Of a stretch of 11,455 bases of DNA, positions 1-5,971 are shown one piece after another. The position numbers and the translations under genes are program-made. Below the pieces are notes generated by a model. That model had not been told where the DNA came from. It searched no databases and was given only the letters and a program-made list of their open reading frames with translations. Numbering within the stretch: the first letter of the stretch is position 1; every line of letters starts with the position of its first letter. The stretch is from Alphaproteobacteria bacterium UBA3637 (GTDB taxonomy: Bacteria > Pseudomonadota > Alphaproteobacteria > CAAHEQ01 > UBA3637), in assembly GCA_002373615.1 (NCBI GenBank), contig DFKU01000009.1:1-11455 (forward strand). Reading direction: 5' to 3'.

Positions 1-123
1 AATTTGACATTTTTCAATGGTCATGCGCCCATCTTTGTCTTGTGTTATTTCCGTGATAACCGGTTTGGAATAGGTGCAAGCACTGAGTAATAATCCAGAT
101 AAAATTAAAAACAGTTTTTTCAT
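1..123 (-). CDS. Small lipoprotein, N-terminal part only (runs off the window)
   Basis: The minus strand reads ATG at 123-121 and stays open to base 1, giving 41 residues before the window ends, so the C-terminus is missing. The protein begins MKKLFLILSGLLLSAC, a textbook signal peptide with lipobox LSAC; Cys16 would be the lipidated residue, so a membrane-anchored lipoprotein is expected. The mature part starts TYSKPVITEITQDKDG, and the family is not recognised. The start is fixed by an AGGAG Shine-Dalgarno (plus-strand CTCCT at 129-133), 5 nt before the ATG. The gene lies just downstream of the structured RNA at about 137-322 on the same strand. No separate promoter is visible in the 13 bp between them, so expression may depend on read-through of that RNA's terminator. 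Seen directly: frame, lipobox, RBS. Inferred: localisation and read-through. Confidence 0.75.
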   Translation of the reverse strand, partial: MKKLFLILSGLLLSACTYSKPVITEITQDKDGRMTIEKCQI

Positions 124-136
124 ATTTTCTCCTTTT

Positions 137-165
137 AAAAAAGTTAAATACCACCTTAAAAGTGG
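137..165 (-). terminator. Terminator-like hairpin at the end of the structured RNA
   Basis: On the minus strand, CCACTT (165-160), loop TTA and AGGTGG (156-151) form a 6-bp stem. A run of six T (142-137) follows, but 8 nt after the stem rather than directly, so termination may be partial or involve 3' trimming. The lipoprotein start codon is only 13 bp further on. Confidence 0.45.
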
Positions 166-322
166 CTGGAGATAGAAAACTACTTAGCAATAGCACCGCA
201 TATTTGGCAAGCCTTATTTTGCGGTCATCCAACCGGACTTACCGATTGAACAGAATTCGCCCTGGTGGACGCGCTAAGTGAGGTTTTCTACGCCCCAGAT
301 TTCAGGACCCTTCCCAAAATCC
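137..322 (-). ncRNA. Structured small RNA, 6S-like candidate
   Basis: Read on the minus strand, this stretch folds by hand into one large closed structure. A 15-bp stem with a single bulge pairs 298-283 with 180-166 (CUGGGGCGUAGAAAAC with GUUUUCUAUCUCCAG). A 7-bp stem inside it pairs 279-273 with 188-182 (ACUUAGC with GCUAAGU). Inside lie a 10-bp hairpin (251-242 with 236-227, loop 241-237) and a 6-bp hairpin (225-220 with 200-195). A good sigma70-type promoter lies upstream and a terminator-like hairpin lies at the end, giving a transcript of about 185 nt. A long closing stem, an open centre, a terminal stem and an extra hairpin on the 3' side match the general plan and length of 6S RNA, which binds RNA polymerase holoenzyme. 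I cannot confirm the family by sequence alone; another structured sRNA is possible. The strand is chosen from the promoter and terminator. Confidence 0.55.
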
Positions 323-328
323 ACAGAT

Positions 329-357
329 ATTCTATCATAACAAAAACAAAATTGCAA
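329..357 (-). promoter_or_regulatory. Sigma70-type promoter of the structured RNA
   Basis: On the minus strand, -35 TTGCAA (357-352) and -10 TAGAAT (334-329) are separated by exactly 17 bp. Transcription would start near 322-323. Alternative -10 TATGAT overlaps just upstream, with a shorter spacer. Confidence 0.6.
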
Positions 358-361
358 CAGG

Positions 362-390
362 TTGTCTTTTGGGGGGAATTTTGCTATAAT
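362..390 (+). promoter_or_regulatory. Promoter of rarA, placing the start site at the ATG
   Basis: The -35 TTGTCT (362-367) and a perfect -10 TATAAT (385-390) are spaced 17 bp apart. The rarA ATG begins at 397, only 6 bp after the -10 box, so the predicted transcription start is at or within 1-2 nt of the A of the start codon. The -35 box lies 4 bp from the -35 box of the divergent RNA promoter. Confidence 0.6.
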
Positions 391-396
391 AAAGTC

Positions 397-1686
397 ATGA
401 CCGGTTTATTTGAAACTTTGACTGAAAAGCCTTTGGCAGACCGTCTTCGTCCCACGCATTTGGATGAAGTGGTGGGGCAGTCGCATTTATTGGGCGAAAA
501 GGCACCCCTGGCCCGCATGATTCAAAATCAAAAGCTTTCCAGTTTTATTTTATGGGGTCCGCCGGGGTGTGGGAAAACAACCATTGCCCGCATTCTGGCC
601 GAAACCGTGCATTTAAAATTTGTGCAACTGTCCGCCGTCTTTTCGGGGGTAGCAGACCTGCGCAAAGTTTTTGAAGAGGCCAAACGGACACGCCTGTCTG
701 GACAAGGCACTCTGCTCTTCGTGGATGAAATTCACCGCTTTAATCGTGCGCAACAGGATGGTTTTTTACCCTATGTGGAAGATGGCACCGTGATTTTGGT
801 GGGTGCCACCACGGAAAACCCCAGCTTTGAACTGAACAGCGCTTTGCTTTCGCGTTGTAAGGTCTTTGTTCTAAATCGGCTGAATAAAGAAGCATTGGCG
901 ACCTTGGCCGAACGCGCTGAACGGGTCATGGAAAAGCCCTTGCCGTTGGATGAAGTCGGGCGCGAGTACCTCTATGCATTGGCAGATGGCGATGGGCGGT
1001 ATTTTATCAATTTGATTGAGGCGGTTTATCAATATGCGGTGGCGGATGAAATTTTGGATAAAGCGGAATTAGAAAAACTCTTACAAAAGCGCCTGCCGAA
1101 TTACGACAAAGACCGTGAAGGGCATTATAATTTGATTTCTGCTTTGCATAAATCGTTGCGCGGATCTGACCCTGATGCAGGGCTTTATTGGTTGGCGCGC
1201 ATGGTGGTGGCAGGGGAAGACATGAAATATATTTTGCGCCGGCTCACCCGTTTTGCATCAGAAGATGTGGGGTTAGCGGATCCGCAAGCCTTGGTGCAAG
1301 CCATCAATGCCTGGAACAGTTATGAACGCTTGGGCTCGCCCGAAGGCGATTTAGCGGTGGCAGGTTTGGTCGTTTATTTGGCAACCGCCCCCAAATCCAT
1401 TGGAGTTTATCGCGCGTGGAATCAGGCCGTGAAAGTTGCACATGAAACGGATTCCCTGATGCCCCCAAAGCATATCCTGAATGCGCCCACCAAATTGATG
1501 GCTGAGGTTGGTTATGGCAAGGGCTATCAATATGACCCCGATACCAAAGATGGCTTTTCGGGACAAGAATATTTCCCTGATGAAATCGGGCATCGCACTT
1601 TTTATCAGCCCGCTGAACGCGGCTTTGAACGCGAAATTAAAAAAAGATTAGATTATTGGAATAGTTTAAGAAAAAAGAAAAATTAA
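397..1686 (+). CDS. rarA: RarA (MgsA) family AAA+ replication-associated recombination ATPase
   Basis: A protein of 429 residues, the usual length for bacterial RarA/MgsA (relatives of eukaryotic Mgs1/WRNIP1). These AAA+ ATPases resemble clamp loaders and act at stalled replication forks, binding SSB and DNA ends. Visible motifs are Walker A GPPGCGKT at residues 54-61, Walker B with box LLFVDEIH at 106-113, sensor 1 GATTENP at 136-142 and the arginine-finger LSR at 151-153. The C-terminal half ends in the family's conserved GYQYDPD and YFPDEIG segments followed by a lysine-rich tail. The frame stays open upstream to 265, but the extension overlaps the structured RNA and its promoter and has no family similarity, so MTGLFETL at 397 is chosen. 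No Shine-Dalgarno stands at a usable distance; the G-run at 371-376 is too far. The promoter suggests a leaderless mRNA. Its stop overlaps the stop of the convergent gene at 1683. Confidence 0.95.
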   Translation: MTGLFETLTEKPLADRLRPTHLDEVVGQSHLLGEKAPLARMIQNQKLSSFILWGPPGCGKTTIARILAETVHLKFVQLSAVFSGVADLRKVFEEAKRTRLSGQGTLLFVDEIHRFNRAQQDGFLPYVEDGTVILVGATTENPSFELNSALLSRCKVFVLNRLNKEALATLAERAERVMEKPLPLDEVGREYLYALADGDGRYFINLIEAVYQYAVADEILDKAELEKLLQKRLPNYDKDREGHYNLISALHKSLRGSDPDAGLYWLARMVVAGEDMKYILRRLTRFASEDVGLADPQALVQAINAWNSYERLGSPEGDLAVAGLVVYLATAPKSIGVYRAWNQAVKVAHETDSLMPPKHILNAPTKLMAEVGYGKGYQYDPDTKDGFSGQEYFPDEIGHRTFYQPAERGFEREIKKRLDYWNSLRKKKN

Positions 1687-2147
1687 CGCGAGATAGAACT
1701 GCGGAAACTGGCATCTTCCTTTTGGGTACTAAAATTGTTGTAATTAAAGCTGTTATCGTTGACGCTACTGTTTGCTATGTCACTGATGTCAAATTCACTA
1801 CTACGCAAGGCTGATCCAAAATTACTGACAGTATTGGTACCTGTGCCAACCCCTGTTGAATATTGAACAATTTTTTCGGCGGCAGCCAAGGTAAACAAAG
1901 CCACAGCAATCATGGAAAACCATTTCCAAGGGAGCTTGCCTGAGATGGCAGCCACAGCCACCCCGATTAAACCAAAACCCGCACAGACATAAACGGCAAT
2001 ACGTGCTTCTGTGAAAGTTGTATAAAGAGTATTAAGTGCGTTTGTAAAAGCCGAAGCATATCCTGTACCGGGAAATAAAAAAATCCCCATGATGCCCAAA
2101 AAAGTAATCATTTGGATGGAATTCAAAAAAAACTTTTTGTTCATCAT
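1683..2147 (-). CDS. TrbC/VirB2-like small membrane protein with Asn/Ser-rich tail (paralogue of the gene upstream)
   Basis: The protein has 154 residues from ATG 2147; ATG 2144 is equally possible, and a TTG at 2186 would start inside the upstream gene and is unlikely. Residues 1-32 form a signal peptide ending GYASA. Two hydrophobic segments at about 49-68 and 75-96 flank the short loop SGKLPWKW. This is the layout of TrbC/VirB2 conjugative pilins. It aligns without gaps to the upstream gene product over the whole core (AFTNALNTL with AFTRAVNTL, then FGLI, AV, GK, AAA, IV, Y), about 30 identities in 68 by hand count. Unlike the paralogue, it continues for about 55 residues in a polar, Asn/Ser-rich tail (SVNDNSFNYNNFS). 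There is no recognisable Shine-Dalgarno before the ATG, which lies 11 bp after the upstream stop, so translational coupling is likely. The family call rests on topology and pattern, not on a search. Confidence 0.75.
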   Translation of the reverse strand: MMNKKFFLNSIQMITFLGIMGIFLFPGTGYASAFTNALNTLYTTFTEARIAVYVCAGFGLIGVAVAAISGKLPWKWFSMIAVALFTLAAAEKIVQYSTGVGTGTNTVSNFGSALRSSEFDISDIANSSVNDNSFNYNNFSTQKEDASFRSSISR

Positions 2148-2158
2148 GGGAGTATATT

Positions 2159-2503
2159 TTAATTTTGCTTGAGTTGAGCTTCCCAATCAATATTGCCTTC
2201 GTCTAAGCCATCTTTACCACCCTTAACGGCGTATGAAACAATCAAATCGGCGGCGGCAACAATAGCGAGTCCGGCGGCCAGATAGCCCAGCTTTTTAAAG
2301 TCGATTTTACCCATGATGCCACCGACGGCCAAAGCAATCAAACCAAAGGCGCCAATGACGTACACAATGACACGAACGTTTTTGAATACTTTTGCAAGTG
2401 TGTTAACGGCGCGAGTAAATGCGTCATCAGCAGCAGCATCAAAGCCCCAGAATAATAATCCTACGACCAAGGCAAAGGTCATATACTTTAATAAAGATTT
2501 CAT
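2159..2503 (-). CDS. TrbC/VirB2-like small membrane protein
   Basis: A protein of 114 residues. It begins with a signal peptide (MKSLLKYMTFALVVGLLFW, cleavage probably after AAA near residue 25). The predicted mature protein is only about 90 residues, with two membrane segments at about 43-64 and 69-91 joined by the loop GKIDFKK, and a charged C-terminal tail. Signal peptide, short amphipathic start, and two spans separated by a G-K turn are the pattern of TrbC/VirB2-type pilin subunits of type IV secretion systems; no type IV prepilin cleavage site (G followed by F/M and E at +5) is present. The start at 2503 has a good RBS (AAGGA, 8 nt upstream) and a sigma70-like promoter at 2560-2587. It is the first gene of a two-gene minus-strand operon, transcribed divergently from the pilus-machine operon. 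Function is inferred only; a small membrane protein of another role is possible. Confidence 0.8.
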   Translation of the reverse strand: MKSLLKYMTFALVVGLLFWGFDAAADDAFTRAVNTLAKVFKNVRVIVYVIGAFGLIALAVGGIMGKIDFKKLGYLAAGLAIVAAADLIVSYAVKGGKDGLDEGNIDWEAQLKQN

Positions 2504-2531
2504 TTTAATTTCCTTTCTGTTATTTTAACAA

Positions 2532-2550
2532 ACTTAAAACCATTTTAAGT
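2532..2550. repeat. Perfect 8-bp inverted repeat in the leader of the two small pilin-like genes
   Basis: ACTTAAAA (2532-2539), spacer CCA, TTTTAAGT (2543-2550). It lies between the predicted start of transcription (near 2553) and the RBS of the minus-strand operon. It could be a leader hairpin or a dimeric regulator site; it has no T-run and is not a terminator. Confidence 0.5.
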
Positions 2551-2559
2551 TATGCTTTC

Positions 2560-2587
2560 AATATACCAAATTTAAAGTGATTGTCCA
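2560..2587 (-). promoter_or_regulatory. Promoter of the two pilin-like genes
   Basis: On the minus strand, -35 TGGACA (2587-2582) and -10 TATATT (2565-2560) are separated by 16 bp. Each hexamer matches the sigma70 consensus at five of six positions. Predicted start near 2553 leaves a leader of about 50 nt. Confidence 0.55.
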
Positions 2588-2633
2588 GTCTTTTTTTATG
2601 AAAAATCCTAAAAAACTTAAAAAAAGAACATTT

Positions 2634-2671
2634 GTTAATAAAAAATTAACCTTTTCATTCTATGATAGAAT
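2634..2671 (+). promoter_or_regulatory. Possible promoter and operator of the pilus-machine operon
   Basis: Overlapping -10-like boxes TATGAT (2661-2666) and TAGAAT (2666-2671) precede the first gene of the plus-strand operon by about 30-40 bp. No good -35 box is found at the right distance. In that place is an inverted repeat GTTAAT (2634-2639), five A, ATTAAC (2645-2650), which may bind an activator or repressor. The -10 resembles the one before the structured RNA (TATGATAGAAT in both). Confidence 0.4.
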
Positions 2672-2701
2672 AAACTTTTAGGGGCTAACAAAGGGAAAAA
2701 A

Positions 2702-3514
2702 ATGCAACAAAAAAGTTTAATAGGGCTGATATTTTGCTTAAGTGTTTTGCCGATGACTCCATTGGCAGCGGATTTGTTGGCAGATGAACAAGGGCCAACG
2801 GATCCGGGCGCGGTGGCGACTGTTACGGCAAATGAAAATTTTTTAACGCCCACTTATGTTGCGCCCGTTTCTTCTGCTTCGTCCACGACAGCGGTGCCTT
2901 CCGAAGTAGATATATTAAATGAAATTTTCGGGTCTGCGTCCTCTCTTTCTGCTGAGCCGCGTGTGATTTCCGAACAAAAGACAATTCAGCACACTTTTTC
3001 CCCAAAAACAGGGGTGAAATGCCAGGAAGAAACACCTTTGTTGACGTCTCTTCCTCCTTTGTATCAAGCCCCGGTAGAGGATGCTTTTATTGAGCCTAAA
3101 AAGCCTGTCTTTAATCAAACCGGACTTGCTGATCAGGCGTTGGCGATGGCGGGTTCTGTTTCCTCCGGAATTGGAATGCCACGCGAAATTCGCATTAAAT
3201 TTTATCCGAATCAAGCCACTTTTTCGGCGCAAGCTTTGAAATGGGTAAAATCCTTTGCTGTTCACGTTGTGAATAATCCAACATTGTTGGCTGAAATCCG
3301 CATTAGCAGTGAAAACCCGCAACTTCAAGAAAAGCGCTTAAGTATCTTAATCCAAATCTTGAAAGAAGTGGGGGTCTCTGCCCATCAAGTGCGTTTGTAT
3401 AAAACAGGTCGTGACGAAAATACTATTTTAATGGGATATGTAAATAATCCTGACTATACAATGCCAGGGAATAACAAAACAAAAGAAAGGGTGCAAAAAA
3501 CGATAAATTGGTAA
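2702..3514 (+). CDS. Secreted protein with degenerate OmpA-like C-terminal domain, first gene of the pil operon
   Basis: A protein of 270 residues. Residues 1-23 are a signal peptide ending PLAA, with no lipobox cysteine, so a periplasmic or exported protein is expected. Residues 25-160 are low-complexity and rich in Ser, Thr, Pro and Ala, probably an extended linker. Residues 162-248 follow the beta-alpha-beta-alpha-beta pattern of OmpA/MotB C-terminal domains: IRIKFYPNQATFSAQALKWV, then AEIRISSEN, then LQEKRLSILIQILKEVGVSAHQVRLY. The arginine of the family's peptidoglycan-binding helix may survive as Arg212, but the usual Asp after the second strand is absent, so binding of diaminopimelate is doubtful. 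ATG 2702 has AAGGG at 2691-2695. It is followed after 59 bp by the TcpQ-like gene. A role in anchoring the pilus machine at the cell wall is an inference from position; I do not recognise a named family. Confidence 0.7.
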   Translation: MQQKSLIGLIFCLSVLPMTPLAADLLADEQGPTDPGAVATVTANENFLTPTYVAPVSSASSTTAVPSEVDILNEIFGSASSLSAEPRVISEQKTIQHTFSPKTGVKCQEETPLLTSLPPLYQAPVEDAFIEPKKPVFNQTGLADQALAMAGSVSSGIGMPREIRIKFYPNQATFSAQALKWVKSFAVHVVNNPTLLAEIRISSENPQLQEKRLSILIQILKEVGVSAHQVRLYKTGRDENTILMGYVNNPDYTMPGNNKTKERVQKTINW

Positions 3515-3573
3515 AAAAAAGCTTGTATCTTTTTTGAATATCGTGTATTTTGACAGAATAAGGGAGTGGGAAA

Positions 3574-4359
3574 ATGAAAAGAATACTTTTTAAAAATTTG
3601 ATTTTGGCGTCAACATTTGTTGCTTCTTTTCCGGGTTTGGCCGGTCAATTTGTGGACTGTTCAAATGGGAATGCAAATTGTGATGTTTTGTATGCGTCTG
3701 ATGAAGTGTTTTTGGGGACGGATTCTGGTGTGACAGGTGGGGTCCAAGCCAACGATTGGACTATGTTAAAAACAAATGATAAGCCCTTGGCCGAATCAAG
3801 GCCCGTTTCTGCTTTGCCTGTGGGGAATGAAAGTAATTATCGGGTCGTTTTGCCCAAAGGGGCAACGGTTAATTATGGCCCAAGTGGTGTGGTTGTCCCC
3901 AATAAAAGAACAAATTCCCGGGTAGATGTAATGCCGGACGGGTCAGTTCAAACAACAACCGTTGAAGTGACAACTGAGGCTACCCCAACAGGATATCAAG
4001 AAAAAACACGCCGTATTGAACGGCTGGACACCGAAAAACAAGGGGCTGTGTGGGTTGAAAAATCCTTGGCTGATAAAGTAGATTATGGAGATGGTGTTCA
4101 TGATTGGGAAGCCCCGCGCGGAGAAACTTTACGTTCTTTGTTGATGCAATGGGGGGAAGTATCCGGTTGGACTGTTGTTTGGAAATTGGATAAAGATTAT
4201 AAATTAGAGGCAGGTGTTGTTTTCCGTGGCACCTTTACCGAGGTTGCCAGTGCTATCATTCGCACTTTTGCACGGGCAATTCCTGCACCAATCGGAACTT
4301 TCTATAAAGGGAATCGTGTATTAGTTGTCAGTATTCAGGAGGATGAAAATGCGCATTAA
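3574..4359 (+). CDS. pilL: PilL/TcpQ-like periplasmic protein with TcpQ C-terminal domain
   Basis: A protein of 261 residues. Residues 1-23 form a signal peptide (FPGLAG), without a lipobox. A central, probably extended region covers residues 60-170. The C-terminal part, about 178-252, matches the TcpQ/PilL C-terminal domain pattern: WEAPRGETLRSLLMQWGEVS, then GWTVVWKLDKDY, FRGTFTEVASAIIRTF and YKGNRVLVV. In toxin-coregulated and R64 thin pili, proteins with this domain work with the outer-membrane secretin, and TcpQ is needed for the secretin's localisation and stability. The same job is inferred here from the domain and from the secretin gene that overlaps its end by 11 bp. R64 PilL is a larger lipoprotein, so the symbol is by domain and position, not full-length similarity. 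The RBS is a GGGAG/GTGGG purine stretch at 3562-3570. Confidence 0.8.
   Translation: MKRILFKNLILASTFVASFPGLAGQFVDCSNGNANCDVLYASDEVFLGTDSGVTGGVQANDWTMLKTNDKPLAESRPVSALPVGNESNYRVVLPKGATVNYGPSGVVVPNKRTNSRVDVMPDGSVQTTTVEVTTEATPTGYQEKTRRIERLDTEKQGAVWVEKSLADKVDYGDGVHDWEAPRGETLRSLLMQWGEVSGWTVVWKLDKDYKLEAGVVFRGTFTEVASAIIRTFARAIPAPIGTFYKGNRVLVVSIQEDENAH
4337..4342 (+). promoter_or_regulatory. RBS that fixes the secretin start
   Basis: A full AGGAGG lies inside the end of the preceding gene. It is 6 nt before ATG 4349 but directly abuts ATG 4343, so 4349 (MRIKNLTLAL) is the likely start. Confidence 0.7.
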
Positions 4360-5962
4360 AAATTTAACATTAGCATTGTTGGCAGGTTGTTTTGTTTTGG
4401 CGTCTTGCAATAAGTATGTGGCCGAAACAGATAAGCGTATTGAAACAACTTTAGCGCGTGTGGAAGAATATAAGGAAGTGGGCGAAATTCCTGATTTACC
4501 ACAACCGGTGGATACCGTACGCGTTCAAAATGACATTTGGTTAGGGGCAGCCAGTACTAAGATTATGGAAGGAGAGGCTTTGCCTTCCTGGGTGGAAAAA
4601 GAAGATGGCATTACGATGGCCATTTCCGAAGATGCCAAATTGCCAGATATTATCCAAGAAATTTCAGATATGACAGGGATTACCATTCGTATGGATGATT
4701 TAAAGGCCGAAAATGCGATTCCTGAGGATACTGTTCCTGTTAAATATTCTGGGAAACTGAGCGGACTCTTGAATTACTTATCCAATCGTTATGGCCTTTA
4801 TTGGCGGTATAAAGATGATGTGATTACCTTTTATACCCAAGAAACACGTGTTTTTACGGTGTATGCACTTCCCACAGAAACTTCTTTGCAAGCCAGCATG
4901 TCTGGGGCAACTATGAGCGAAGGCGGCGGTGGGAATGCAACCTCCAGCCTGTCTGTCAGTTCTGATTTAAAAATTTGGGACAGCATTGAAGAAGGCGTCA
5001 AACAAGTTGTGGGTGATAATGGCAAACTGTCTTTCAGCCGTGTGGCCGGGACAGTGACCGTGACCGCCAGTCCGTATATTGTGCGTAAAGTGGCAGCCTA
5101 CATTGCTAATTGGAACGAAAAACTTTCGCGTCAAGTGGCCATTACTGTGCGGATTATGCAAGTGACCTTAAATAATGAGGATAATTATGGCTTGGATTTG
5201 AATGCAGCTTTCAAAAGCAGCCGGATTTCCAGCACCTTTATGTCTTCTATTCCTGAAGCAGGGGCCAGTGCTGCAACAGGAAATTTAGCAATGACCTTGT
5301 TAAAACCTGGAAAATGGAGTGGTTCTAAAGCAATCATCAATGCCTTGTCCACTCAAGGAAAGACCCAAATGGTGACCTCTTCTTCTGTGACAACTTTGAA
5401 TAACAAGGTGGCGCCTGTTCAAATTTCCACTTCTAAAAACTACTTAAAAGAAATTACAGTAACGACTTCAGGATCCAATGATGATAGAAGTACGGATACC
5501 GATTACGAAGTGGATACTTTGAATTATGGGTTCACCATGGAAATTTTACCACGTATTTTGGATCATGGGCGCTTGATTGTTCTGTTTAATTTGTCTATCA
5601 CGGATTTCTTGGGTTTTGAAAAAGTGGGGACTGCAGACGGGGACAATAGTTCCGGCTCTGGTTCAGGTTCTGGCTCTAGCAGTAATGATTCGGAATCAGA
5701 AGTCACTAATTTGCAATTACCGACAATGCAAATGCGTGGATTTGTGCAAGAAATTGCTATGCGCTCGGGTCAAACTTTGGTTTTGACTGGTTTTGAGGAT
5801 TTGCAAGAAAGTACAATAACCTCTGGTATCGGTAAACCAAAGATGGGATTATTGGGGGGAACAGCTTATGATACTTCCGATCGTCGTGTTTTGGTGATTA
5901 CCATGACCCCGGAAGTGTTGGAATCGCCTTTGTCCCCTGAGGCTTTAATGAGGGATTATTAA
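4349..5962 (+). CDS. pilN: PilN-family type IVb pilus secretin lipoprotein
   Basis: A protein of 537 residues from ATG 4349. The N-terminus MRIKNLTLALLAGCFVLASC carries lipobox LASC with Cys20 as the lipid anchor, as in PilN of plasmid R64 and BfpB. Residues about 82-170 look like an N0/STN-type domain (IIQEISDMTGITIRMDD, LSGLLNYLSNRYGLYWRY). Residues about 200-260 are an N1-like secretin domain after a Gly/Ser segment. From about 261 to 527 is the beta-barrel-forming secretin domain, with VAITVRIMQV, ILPRILDHGRLIVLFNLSIT, LPTMQMRGFVQEIAMRSGQT and the closing LVITMTPEV. The product should form the ring-shaped outer-membrane channel through which the pilus passes. A Ser/Gly/Asp linker at about 434-451 interrupts the secretin domain. 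It overlaps the TcpQ-like gene by 11 bp and is followed 9 bp later by the PilO-like gene. The family call is strong; the symbol follows R64 naming. Confidence 0.9.
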   Translation: MRIKNLTLALLAGCFVLASCNKYVAETDKRIETTLARVEEYKEVGEIPDLPQPVDTVRVQNDIWLGAASTKIMEGEALPSWVEKEDGITMAISEDAKLPDIIQEISDMTGITIRMDDLKAENAIPEDTVPVKYSGKLSGLLNYLSNRYGLYWRYKDDVITFYTQETRVFTVYALPTETSLQASMSGATMSEGGGGNATSSLSVSSDLKIWDSIEEGVKQVVGDNGKLSFSRVAGTVTVTASPYIVRKVAAYIANWNEKLSRQVAITVRIMQVTLNNEDNYGLDLNAAFKSSRISSTFMSSIPEAGASAATGNLAMTLLKPGKWSGSKAIINALSTQGKTQMVTSSSVTTLNNKVAPVQISTSKNYLKEITVTTSGSNDDRSTDTDYEVDTLNYGFTMEILPRILDHGRLIVLFNLSITDFLGFEKVGTADGDNSSGSGSGSGSSSNDSESEVTNLQLPTMQMRGFVQEIAMRSGQTLVLTGFEDLQESTITSGIGKPKMGLLGGTAYDTSDRRVLVITMTPEVLESPLSPEALMRDY

Positions 5963-5971
5963 GGAGTCACA

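Noticed and set aside
265..396. Upstream in-frame extension of rarA
   Set aside because: It has no family similarity, overlaps the structured RNA and both promoters, and lies upstream of the predicted transcription start.
2148..2186. Earlier TTG start for the second pilin-like gene
   Set aside because: It would put 13 polar residues before a well-formed signal peptide and overlap the upstream gene; ATG 2147 or 2144 fits better.
2915..3328. Minus-strand open frame of 137 codons opposite the OmpA-like gene
   Set aside because: Shadow of the coding frame on the plus strand; composition rich in Arg, Cys and His, with no RBS or family pattern.
3515..3535. AT-rich hairpin AAAAAAG-loop-CTTTTTT after the first pil-operon gene
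   Set aside because: The stem contains a single G-C pair and would be very weak; not called as a terminator, although it could slightly reduce read-through into the next gene.
3523..3551. Possible internal promoter before the TcpQ-like gene (TTGTAT, 17 bp, TATTTT)
   Set aside because: Both hexamers match the consensus at only four of six positions in AT-rich DNA, which is expected by chance.
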